From an uncultured Eubacteriales bacterium (GTDB taxonomy: Bacteria > Bacillota > Clostridia > Oscillospirales > QAKW01): a stretch of DNA of 21,026 nucleotides. Positions within the stretch are counted from its first letter, which is position 1. Every line of letters starts with the position of its first letter. The stretch spans positions 1 to 21,026 of the forward strand of contig CABULU010000033.1 in assembly GCA_902492505.1 (NCBI GenBank), in the 5' to 3' direction. Under the pieces are notes generated by a model. That model saw only the letters and a list, made by a program, of their open reading frames with translations, ran no database searches and was not told the origin of the DNA. The position numbers and the translations under genes are program-made. Below are positions 14,464 through 21,026 of the stretch, piece by piece.

Positions 14464-16068
14464 TCACCTGTCCCACTTGTCGGAAAGCGCATCTATCTCC
14501 TTTGTGAATTTTTTAAGATCCTTATTTGCACCGCCGCGGTTATGCTCAATAACGAGCATAAGTCTGCGTCCGGCATCCATGAGTACTTTGAATGCCTCAC
14601 TGACCTTAAAACCGAACTTTCCATCTTTCGCAATCTGATTTTTGTTTCCGCCGTAAATACAGACATGGTTCAAAATATCATACTGAGCGCCGTTATACGG
14701 TGCAATAGCCTCCGGAAATCCGAGGCTTTTTATAATTTCGCCGGCAAATTCGTCGCACACGGTATCGTCACCGTGATTTACAAACACGGTTTCAGGCTTA
14801 TTTTTAAGATTTTTAAGCCAGTCAAGAAGCATGTTTTTATCGGCATGCCCGCTGATACCGTCCATCTTGGCTATCTGTGCCCGAACCGTAATTTCCTCAC
14901 CGAAAAGTTTAACAGTTTCCTCACCGTCCAACAGCTTTCTGCCAAGAGTACCCTCCGACTGATAACCTACAAACAGTATTGTACTTTCGCTCTTCCACAA
15001 ATTATGCTTCAAATGATGACGTATTCTGCCCGCCTCACACATACCGGAAGCTGAAAGAATAACCTTAGGAGTCTCGTCAAAATTAATCATTTTTGACTCA
15101 TCGCTTGATACGGCAAGATTCAAATCATCAAAAATTATAGGATTAACACCCGACTTTAATAGTTCAAGGGTTTTTTCATCATAATAATCGGTCATATCGT
15201 CCGAATAAATATTTGTCGTTTCAACCGCCATAGGGCTATCCACCCACACGGGAAAGCCATCGTGATTTTTAACAAGATTATTTTCCTTTATATATCTTAT
15301 AAGATACAAAAGCTCCTGTGTTCTTCCGACGGCAAACGAAGGTATAACAACATTGCCGCCGCGGTCAAGTGTTGTCTGTATCACCTGCGTTAGCTGCGCA
15401 ACATAGTCCGGCCGCTCACCGTGAAGGCGGTTACCGTAGGTAGACTCTATAACAACAATATCCGCTTCTTCAGGTTTCTGAGGGTCGCGTATAAGCGGGC
15501 GGGAAACATTTCCAATGTCACCCGAAAAAAGAATTACTTTTGTAATTCCTTTTTCCGTAACGGTAAGCTCAATACTTGATGAGCCGAGCAGATGCCCCGC
15601 GTCTGAGAACCTCGCTGTTATACCGTCGGCAATATCATACCGCTTACCGTAATCACACGGAGAAAAGTGTGATAGTATTTTTTCCGCATCCTCCATGGTA
15701 TAGACGGGTACATACTCTTTCTCACCCGAACGCTTGGCCTTTCTGTTTCGCCACTCCGCTTCAAATTCCTGTATATGAGCCGAGTCCTTTAACATGATAT
15801 CGCACAACTTCTGTGTAGCATATGTCGCATACACAGGTCCGTCATAGCCGTCCCGTGAAAGCGCCGGCAGCTTACCCGAATGGTCTATATGAGCATGAGT
15901 CAGCAAAACGCAGTCAATATCATTTGCGGCAACCGGCAGATCGCAGTTTTCATAAATATCCTGTCCCTGTTCCATACCGCAGTCAATAAGTATTTTATAG
16001 CCGCACGCCTCCAAAAGCGTGCAAGAGCCCGTAACCTCGTGGGCTGCACCTAAAAACGAAAGTTTCAT
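14464..16068 (-). CDS. metallo-beta-lactamase / beta-CASP RNA hydrolase
   Basis: A 534-residue protein of the YSH1/CPSF73-like family, whose studied members are RNA endo- or exonucleases. Zinc motif 2 is THAHIDHSG (His58, His60, Asp62, His63). Further motifs are LFSGDIGN (motif 4 Asp), VVIESTYGNR, then the beta-CASP part with VIPSFAVGRTQELL, SASGMCEAGRIRHHL, GISGHADKNMLLDWL and VNHGDD. About 60 C-terminal residues after the metal domain are Lys-rich and helical and may bind RNA. ATG 16068 is chosen because GGAGAA lies about 8 nt upstream and homology begins at MKLSFLGAA; an in-frame TTG at 16137 has no such support. The actual substrate is unknown. Confidence 0.92.
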   Translation of the reverse strand: MKLSFLGAAHEVTGSCTLLEACGYKILIDCGMEQGQDIYENCDLPVAANDIDCVLLTHAHIDHSGKLPALSRDGYDGPVYATYATQKLCDIMLKDSAHIQEFEAEWRNRKAKRSGEKEYVPVYTMEDAEKILSHFSPCDYGKRYDIADGITARFSDAGHLLGSSSIELTVTEKGITKVILFSGDIGNVSRPLIRDPQKPEEADIVVIESTYGNRLHGERPDYVAQLTQVIQTTLDRGGNVVIPSFAVGRTQELLYLIRYIKENNLVKNHDGFPVWVDSPMAVETTNIYSDDMTDYYDEKTLELLKSGVNPIIFDDLNLAVSSDESKMINFDETPKVILSASGMCEAGRIRHHLKHNLWKSESTILFVGYQSEGTLGRKLLDGEETVKLFGEEITVRAQIAKMDGISGHADKNMLLDWLKNLKNKPETVFVNHGDDTVCDEFAGEIIKSLGFPEAIAPYNGAQYDILNHVCIYGGNKNQIAKDGKFGFKVSEAFKVLMDAGRRLMLVIEHNRGGANKDLKKFTKEIDALSDKWDR

Positions 16069-16163
16069 TCTATATTCTCCGTCATATGCACATAAAATTA
16101 TCCGTAAAGCCGAATACTTTAAAAAGCTTTCGCCCAAACCGGAAAATGCACCGATATAAATTT

Positions 16164-16192
16164 ATTATACCTGATTTTCCCGATTTTTTCAA
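16164..16192 (-). promoter_or_regulatory. promoter of the beta-CASP gene
   Basis: On the minus strand, TTGAAA (16192-16187), a 17-nt spacer, TATAAT (16169-16164). The predicted start near 16157 gives a leader of about 88 nt. Confidence 0.8.
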
Positions 16193-16204
16193 CATTAAAA
16201 GAAA

Positions 16205-16233
16205 AATAAAGCCGAAGCAGCTGCTTCGGCTTT
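16205..16233 (-). terminator. terminator of the sugar isomerase/dehydrogenase operon
   Basis: A perfect palindrome with arms AAAGCCGAAGCAG and CTGCTTCGGCTTT; on the minus strand a T-rich tract follows. It lies 7 nt after the stop of the gene at 16240. Confidence 0.9.
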
Positions 16234-16239
16234 ACGGTT

Positions 16240-17415
16240 TTATATTTCGGGAATCTCGATTTTAATTTCACAACCCTTTTCCGATGATTTTGCAATGCCG
16301 TCCAAAATAGCCTGATTGTATATAATCTGAGATGTGGGTACGGGAGCCGGCGTGCCGTTCTTACATGCGTCAAGGAAAGAGCGTATTTTCATGTCAAACA
16401 GCGACGGAGCACCGTCCTTTGCTTTTATAATCGGAATTTCGGTTTCAACCTGCATACCGGCGACCTCATGGTAAATCTTCATAGGACCGCCGACAGAGCC
16501 GTTCCAGCACTCGGTTGATGGGATGCGCAAACCGCCTTCCGTGCCGAGAATGATAGTATCCCCCGGAGTATCCATATTCATCGCCCAAGCAATACGGAAA
16601 TCAAGGATAATATCTCCCTCAAGACGGACAAACGCCGCCGCAAAATCATCAACACCGAAAATCTTGGCATACTCAGGATGCTTGGGATACGTTTTTTCAC
16701 TCTTGCCGAAGAAATCCGACTTATATCCCGAAACGGTAAGAGGCTTAGGATAGCCGATTGCATTAAGCACCATATCGAGCGAATAGCAGCCTATATCTCC
16801 CAAAGCGCCGATTCCGCCTGTTTTTTTATCTATAAACGTTGTGCCGAATGGTGTCGGAATACCGCGGCGTCTGCCGCCGCCCGTCTGAATATAATAGATT
16901 TTGCCGAGAACGCCGCTTTCAACGATTTCCTTGATTTTCTGCATATTTGCGTCAAGGCGCGGCTGAAAACCGATAGACAGCACTTTACCGGATACCTTTT
17001 CAGCCCGCATTATCTCAACTGCTTCTTCAGTGGTAACACACATCGGCTTTTCAAGCAAAACATGTATGCCCTTACCCAGCGCATAAATTGTCGGCTCGGC
17101 GTGCTGGCAGTTATATGTACAAACGCTTACCGCGTCCAGCTTTAAGCTCTCGTCGTCAAGCATCGCCTGATGACTCTCATAACATTTGACGTTCTCAACG
17201 CCCCATTTTTCAAAAAACTTCTTTGCCTTGCCCGGAATAAGGTCTGCGCCGGCAACAATGTCAACATCCGGCATTTTAAGATAGCTCTTTATATGCGCGT
17301 CCGCTATCCAGCCGGTACCTATAATACCGATACGCATACGCTTACTGGTATCAACCGCAGCTGCAGCGGACTGGTCTTCTTTAAACTGATTGAGAATTGC
17401 GTCGTCTTTTCCCAT
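16240..17415 (-). CDS. Gfo/Idh/MocA family NAD(P)-dependent oxidoreductase
   Basis: A 391-residue sugar or polyol dehydrogenase. The Rossmann nucleotide loop is MRIGIIGTGWIADAHIKSY (GxGxxA form, Gly30-Ala38). The catalytic-lysine motif EKP is at 122-124 (VLLEKPMCV). The substrate domain has LGDIGCYSLDMV (about 207-217) in place of the more usual GDxGxHxxD, with Tyr where His is often found. The N-terminal 26 residues precede the fold and have no signal-peptide character. SD GGAGG lies about 7 nt before ATG 17415. It is the second gene of an operon with the isomerase/epimerase, 14 nt apart. The pair suggests stepwise oxidation and rearrangement of a sugar or inositol-type compound; the substrate is not identifiable. 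Confidence 0.93.
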   Translation of the reverse strand: MGKDDAILNQFKEDQSAAAAVDTSKRMRIGIIGTGWIADAHIKSYLKMPDVDIVAGADLIPGKAKKFFEKWGVENVKCYESHQAMLDDESLKLDAVSVCTYNCQHAEPTIYALGKGIHVLLEKPMCVTTEEAVEIMRAEKVSGKVLSIGFQPRLDANMQKIKEIVESGVLGKIYYIQTGGGRRRGIPTPFGTTFIDKKTGGIGALGDIGCYSLDMVLNAIGYPKPLTVSGYKSDFFGKSEKTYPKHPEYAKIFGVDDFAAAFVRLEGDIILDFRIAWAMNMDTPGDTIILGTEGGLRIPSTECWNGSVGGPMKIYHEVAGMQVETEIPIIKAKDGAPSLFDMKIRSFLDACKNGTPAPVPTSQIIYNQAILDGIAKSSEKGCEIKIEIPEI

Positions 17416-17429
17416 TTTTAGATCCTCCG

Positions 17430-18242
17430 TTAATAACCAAGTATTTTGAGATAATCTCTTGCCATTTTTATGGATTCAAGCGGTGTTTTACCCATTGTCG
17501 CGTTGTCCTGCTCGACAATGACCCACTGTGCGCCCGCTTTTTCAGACGCTTCCAATATAGACGGCCATTCCTGAACGCCGAAGCCTACGGGGCGCAGCTC
17601 AAAAGTGCTTGAAGCTTCCGCCTTATCGCTTTTACCGATAAGTCCGTACATGTTCTCGCTCTTTGAGCCCTTGAAATCTTTTAAATGCACCAGCGGCGAA
17701 CGGTTTGCGTATTTCATGATATACTGTGCGGGGTCTTCTCCGCCAACCTTGACCCAGCAGGTGTCCAGCTCGGTCTGAAGATAATCCGCCGAAATACTGC
17801 TGTAAAGAATATCCAGCGCATACTCGTCTCCGACTTTTACAAACTCAAAATCGTGGTTATGGTACAAAAGCTGGATACCCTGCGCCTTTGCCTCTTTGCC
17901 TATCATCTCGATATCAGCGATCGTCTTATCAAAATCACCGCTGCCGGGGCGGTCGGCCTTGTCAAGATAAGGCACTGCTATCCATTTGCAGCCGAGTGTC
18001 ACATAGTCTGCTATAACTCCCTTTGCGTCACGACGCAAATCCGCAAAAGGAACATGCGCCGAAACAGCGGTAAGACCTAACTCGTCCAGCATAGCTTTTA
18101 TGTCAGCGGGACTGTTGCCGTAAAGACCGGCAAATTCCACACCGTCATAACCCATATCCTTGATTTTTTCAAGAGTTGCGCGAAGATCCGCCTTGGCGTC
18201 ATCGCGCACCGAATATACCTGAACGGCTACCGGTAATGACAT
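17430..18242 (-). CDS. sugar phosphate isomerase/epimerase, xylose isomerase-like TIM barrel
   Basis: A 270-residue TIM-barrel protein of the AP endonuclease family 2 superfamily. It opens with VAVQVYSVRDD and KIKDMGYDGVEFAG. Likely metal ligands are Glu133 (in YHNHDFEF), Asp160 (TELDTCW), His186 (PLVHLKDFKG) and Glu244 (WVIVEQDNA). IolE-like and 3-keto-sugar epimerases share this form. SD GGAGG lies about 9 nt before ATG 18242. It is the first gene of the operon with the Gfo/Idh/MocA dehydrogenase, a common pairing in sugar and inositol catabolism of gut and soil anaerobes. No transporter or specific regulator is present in the window. Confidence 0.92.
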   Translation of the reverse strand: MSLPVAVQVYSVRDDAKADLRATLEKIKDMGYDGVEFAGLYGNSPADIKAMLDELGLTAVSAHVPFADLRRDAKGVIADYVTLGCKWIAVPYLDKADRPGSGDFDKTIADIEMIGKEAKAQGIQLLYHNHDFEFVKVGDEYALDILYSSISADYLQTELDTCWVKVGGEDPAQYIMKYANRSPLVHLKDFKGSKSENMYGLIGKSDKAEASSTFELRPVGFGVQEWPSILEASEKAGAQWVIVEQDNATMGKTPLESIKMARDYLKILGY

Positions 18243-18272
18243 AACTTTTTTCCTCCAAATTGTATTTACTAT

Positions 18273-18301
18273 ATATTAACTCATAGGTTTCCGTTTTTCA
18301 A
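18273..18301 (-). promoter_or_regulatory. promoter of the sugar isomerase/dehydrogenase operon
   Basis: On the minus strand, TTGAAA (18301-18296), a 17-nt spacer, TAATAT (18278-18273). Confidence 0.7.
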
Positions 18302-18371
18302 GCTTTTTTATTAATTTCAATTCGTTTATTTCAGAAAATTAACATGATTAATATATGACGTTATGAAATAT

Positions 18372-18394
18372 TGTTTTGTCAAGTTGACAAAACA
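18372..18394. promoter_or_regulatory. perfect 23-bp palindrome over the -35 box, putative operator
   Basis: Arms TGTTTTGTCAA (18372-18382) and TTGACAAAACA (18384-18394) with one central G. The right arm contains the TTGACA -35 box of the rightward promoter, so a bound dimer would block RNA polymerase. No regulator gene for it is seen nearby. Confidence 0.7.
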
Positions 18395-18412
18395 TATATA
18401 ATGTAATAATAT
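18384..18412 (+). promoter_or_regulatory. promoter of the permuted hydrolase/lipoprotein operon
   Basis: TTGACA (18384-18389), a 17-nt spacer, TAATAT (18407-18412). The predicted start is near 18419. Confidence 0.7.
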
Positions 18413-18419
18413 ATTATAA

Positions 18420-18428
18420 GAAAGGAGG
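18420..18428 (+). promoter_or_regulatory. orphan Shine-Dalgarno at the predicted mRNA 5' end (STAB-SD-like)
   Basis: GAAAGGAGG begins within 2 nt of the predicted start and lies 58 nt before ATG 18487, which has its own SD (AAGGAG 18474-18479). No start codon lies at a usable distance. The sequence matches the known STAB-SD form from cry3A mRNA. Confidence 0.5.
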
Positions 18429-18486
18429 TTATTTCCAATTATTATATAAAATCAAAACGAGTATTTAACGAAAAAGGAGAATTTAA

Positions 18487-19527
18487 ATGAAAAATATGAA
18501 AAAGCTGATTGTCTTGGTATTAATTGCAATTATTGCAGTAGTACCTGTCACATCCAAAGTTAATGCAATATCGACTGTGTCCGGCAACACTTTGAAATAT
18601 TATGCCGTAATATTAGGTACATCAAATGATGAAGTCGCAAAACTACTTAATGAAACATCTGCTTTGGAATTTGAGGAAATATTAGAAAATATGCTTGAAT
18701 CACGCAAATATACCGATGATATGTATAACATGGAAAATAATATAAGCACAGAAAATGTTACTCTATCCTTAAGTATAAATGATTGTGCTCTTTTATTTGA
18801 TACAGACACTTCAGAAATTAATAATCACTTAAGTATATGCGGTATCAATGTATATAATAAAATAATAAATGCTTTTAACAACAGTTTGGAGAAAGGCATC
18901 AATACAGCTTCCTCCGGCGGGGGTTCCGACAGCAGCAACTACCTTCCAACCGAAATGTGGGCTGATATATATGAAAATGCGCATACCGGAAATATCCTTA
19001 TCACCAAAGATTCAATCAACTATAATTATCGCCATGGTCATATTGGAGTTATACAAAATCATAATTCAAGCCCTAAATATGTCACCGACGCCTGGCAGCA
19101 TGATGACCCGGCAACAGAAGTATACTGTCATCCGCTTCATATAGGCAATGACTTTAATGTAAGACAAACATATTGGGGAAAAAGGAACTCACTTTGCTTA
19201 ACCTATCCTAATACCGCTTCCGTAACAGACAGAGAACGAGCCGGAAACCAGACATGGTACTATGCCGAAGGCTCAAATTACAGATATGAGGCGTTTAACA
19301 CAAAAGCCACAGCAAGAAACAACGACAGCAGAAAGATTAACTGCGTAGGATTGGCGGTAAGAGCATATTATTTCATGGCATCATATGATATAGTTCCAGA
19401 TGTTAATTCAAACGCCATTCTCCTCCCGTCGAATGTATACTATTCAAAAAATATAAGGTTTAAATACAACAAAAACGGCGATATTTTAAGAACATCTAAT
19501 TTTGAAAGTATCGACTGGGGTTTATAA
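18487..19527 (+). CDS. secreted permuted NlpC/P60-like (YiiX-type) cysteine hydrolase
   Basis: A 346-residue exported protein. Residues 1-27 form a signal peptide with likely cleavage after VNA. Residues about 35-140 are helical and Asn-rich, with no recognised domain, followed by a Gly/Ser linker (SSGGGSDSS). The C-terminal domain has the order His first, Cys last: GNILITKD then RHGHIGVIQ (His185), an acidic residue in YVTDAW (Asp201), and KINCVGLAVRAYYFM (Cys286). That order is typical of circularly permuted NlpC/P60 enzymes (YiiX/YebB-type), which cleave peptide, amide or lipid-linked bonds. SD AAGGAG is 7 nt upstream. The gene is AT-rich and followed after 3 nt by a lipoprotein gene. The assignment rests on motifs only. 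Confidence 0.65.
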   Translation: MKNMKKLIVLVLIAIIAVVPVTSKVNAISTVSGNTLKYYAVILGTSNDEVAKLLNETSALEFEEILENMLESRKYTDDMYNMENNISTENVTLSLSINDCALLFDTDTSEINNHLSICGINVYNKIINAFNNSLEKGINTASSGGGSDSSNYLPTEMWADIYENAHTGNILITKDSINYNYRHGHIGVIQNHNSSPKYVTDAWQHDDPATEVYCHPLHIGNDFNVRQTYWGKRNSLCLTYPNTASVTDRERAGNQTWYYAEGSNYRYEAFNTKATARNNDSRKINCVGLAVRAYYFMASYDIVPDVNSNAILLPSNVYYSKNIRFKYNKNGDILRTSNFESIDWGL

Positions 19528-19530
19528 TCA

Positions 19531-20727
19531 ATGAAAAAATTCCACACCCTGTTATTCTGTACAATTTTTATACTTTGTCTATGCTCATGTAAAACCAATT
19601 ATAAAGAATACGAAAATCAAAAAAATTACGGTCCCACTTTGGATTTTTTCTTACACCCCGACGGAGGCGGTAAATTAGAAGGCTGGAGATGTGTTTATGA
19701 CAAAGAAAATAATACTGTAATACCTGTAACAAATCAAAATATAAAGTTTGGAGCGCAAGATACGTCTTATTTCAGTTCACCATATGCAGACCAGATACTC
19801 AGTATTGCGAATGAACAACAGCTTGGTCAGTTTAACGATTACCGCTGTTTCAACGATGTAGAATTCATTTTATATTGGAATTGGGGTTCAGAGCAAAAAA
19901 ATACTCTTATTGTCATACAAGACAAAAATATAGAATTAATTGAAATTTCCAAAGGAAACGACGTCAGATTTTTATATTATGACAACTCAAATAAAACAGT
20001 ATATCTTGCAGATTATTTTAGTTGGAATAATGAGTTTACTGAATGCTCCGGTACTATATTCGCAGTAGATACGGCGACAGGTCAAGTATCAAGAGAAAAA
20101 ATATGTGTATTCAACGAAGAAATAAACCTTAAATTTAATATTGACGCACAAATGAAATACCCTGTGCATGTATGGGATAAAGCAGAAATTTCCAAGATTG
20201 CAGGGTTTAATATGATAGCGGATAATGAAAATCTGATTATGTGTGTAACATTTTCTCCGCTGATAAGAAAAATTCATACATTCCATAATACAAGTTTTCT
20301 GATAAAATACAATCTAAAAACAAAACTGATACAGAACCTTACGGTAATGGATGAAACAATATGTCATTTTCAAAAAAGCAATGACGGTTTTATCACGTTC
20401 GGTGAGTTTATAAACAAAACAGGAATTGATGCAACAAGCTTTGTCGAACGCATTTGGATGAACGAGTATGACAAAAACCTTTCACTTATAAACGTTACCG
20501 AAATAGAATGTGATAAATTCAAAGTCTGCAATAGCGTACTGATTTACGGAGCAGGTAACGACTTCTTTATATCAGGAGAAAATATGCAGGATAATTCCAA
20601 TGTATTAGCATATTACAATAAAGCGTCTAATACCATGACGTATGCACAAGATGTGCCAAAAGGTTATATTTGTGATCACAGATTTATACAGAAAATCGAC
20701 GGAAAAATTATTAATCTCCAGTCTTAA
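19531..20727 (+). CDS. lipoprotein of unknown function
   Basis: A 398-residue secreted lipoprotein with signal peptide (residues 1-19) and lipobox LCSC, lipidated Cys20. The rest is mostly predicted strand, with blade-like units such as FLYYDNSNKTVYLADYF and GTIFAVDTATGQVSREK, suggesting a beta-propeller-like fold; this is an impression, not a domain hit. It starts 3 nt after the stop of the permuted hydrolase gene and has no strong SD of its own (only a GGGG in the upstream coding end), so it is probably translationally coupled. A partner or immunity/anchoring role for the hydrolase is inferred from the tight pairing. AT-rich, as is its upstream neighbour. Confidence 0.8.
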   Translation: MKKFHTLLFCTIFILCLCSCKTNYKEYENQKNYGPTLDFFLHPDGGGKLEGWRCVYDKENNTVIPVTNQNIKFGAQDTSYFSSPYADQILSIANEQQLGQFNDYRCFNDVEFILYWNWGSEQKNTLIVIQDKNIELIEISKGNDVRFLYYDNSNKTVYLADYFSWNNEFTECSGTIFAVDTATGQVSREKICVFNEEINLKFNIDAQMKYPVHVWDKAEISKIAGFNMIADNENLIMCVTFSPLIRKIHTFHNTSFLIKYNLKTKLIQNLTVMDETICHFQKSNDGFITFGEFINKTGIDATSFVERIWMNEYDKNLSLINVTEIECDKFKVCNSVLIYGAGNDFFISGENMQDNSNVLAYYNKASNTMTYAQDVPKGYICDHRFIQKIDGKIINLQS

Positions 20728-20728
20728 C

Positions 20729-20757
20729 AAAAAGCGGCGGGTATCCGCCGCTTTTTT
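20729..20757. terminator. bidirectional terminator
   Basis: AAAAGCGGCGG and CCGCCGCTTTT pair perfectly around GTAT, followed by a T-run. It overlaps the stop codon of the convergent gene at 20756. Confidence 0.92.
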
Positions 20758-21026
20758 ATTTAAATACCTTTGCGTAATAGTCCCTGTCCATAATTTTAAT
20801 GGAATATTTTTCTTTGGCGAGTACGGTGGAATTCATTTTCTTGATATATTCCTCCTTTTGTTCCTCCGACATCGTACACTCGGACGACGGCGTAAATGTC
20901 TTGCTGTAAGCGTTATATGACCCCTGAGCAGTTATCCAGTGGTTTGAGCCGATTGTGCCGACACTGTTGAGTATAACCGGGCTGTCGGCATCGGACAGAA
21001 TATCAGAGCCCATCATAAGCCTGGAG
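20756..21026 (-). CDS. C-terminal end of an unidentified protein
   Basis: The reading frame is open to the window edge (first full codon at 21023-21025), so the methionine at 21016 need not be the start. The visible 89 residues include SVGTIGSNHWITAQGSYNAY and a Glu/Lys-rich segment with MSEEQKEEYIKKM, ending in DRDYYAKVFK. No family is recognised. It ends at the shared terminator with the lipoprotein gene. Confidence 0.6.
   Translation of the reverse strand, partial: SRLMMGSDILSDADSPVILNSVGTIGSNHWITAQGSYNAYSKTFTPSSECTMSEEQKEEYIKKMNSTVLAKEKYSIKIMDRDYYAKVFK

Noticed and set aside
16069..16137. N-terminal extension of the beta-CASP protein to an upstream TTG
   Set aside because: The predicted transcript does cover it, but there is no SD before the TTG, while GGAGAA precedes ATG 16068 where family similarity starts.
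16678..17145. 155-residue open frame antisense to the Gfo/Idh/MocA gene
   Set aside because: No ribosome binding site, and the minus-strand gene is well supported by motifs over its full length.

Overview
The window looks like chromosomal DNA of a strictly anaerobic, Gram-positive member of the Clostridia (Bacillota). Supporting signs are AAGGAGG-type ribosome binding sites, TTG and GTG starts, consensus vegetative promoters, an SLH-domain surface protease, two lipoproteins with Cys lipoboxes, a GTP-dependent PEP carboxykinase, and a rubredoxin/flavodiiron oxygen- or NO-detoxification operon. The genus cannot be fixed from sequence reading alone. No rRNA, tRNA, CRISPR array or transposase was seen.

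Layout. 1-2375: the 3' end of pckG, then a convergent ECF sigma factor gene with a membrane-anchored anti-sigma-like partner. 2466-3306: a divergent lipoprotein gene with its own promoter and terminator. 3324-6041: a stress module in which a CRP/FNR-type regulator is divergent from rubredoxin and a three-module flavodiiron protein (diiron/flavodoxin, flavin reductase, rubredoxin). The shared region holds a perfect inverted repeat centred at -41.5 of the leftward promoter. 6107-7414: a stand-alone N-terminal piece of a FAD-dependent dehydrogenase, a nitroreductase, and an Asn/Gln-repeat protein encoded by a 24-bp minisatellite. 7661-9246: mgtE behind a structured leader that contains a possible short proline-containing leader peptide and does not read as an M-box. 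9309-9895: a small AT-rich gene for an anchored protein. 9921-12562: trmL overlapping a secreted C1 cysteine protease with three SLH domains. 12686-14460: murA and a cyclophilin, with a convergent beta-CASP RNase-like gene (14464-16068). 16205-18301: a sugar isomerase/epimerase plus Gfo/Idh/MocA dehydrogenase operon. 18372-20757: an AT-rich two-gene unit, a secreted permuted NlpC/P60-like hydrolase plus a lipoprotein, driven by a promoter whose -35 box lies inside a 23-bp perfect palindrome. 20756-21026: the C-terminal end of an unidentified protein.

Almost every transcription unit has a readable promoter and a rho-independent terminator, and most convergent pairs share one terminator. The most interesting signals are regulatory: the FNR-type divergent region, the mgtE leader, the palindromic promoter at 18.4 kb, and two Shine-Dalgarno sequences that sit at predicted mRNA 5' ends and are too far from any start codon to be used for initiation. 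The secreted/lipoprotein pair at 18.5-20.7 kb is the best candidate for an undescribed system.
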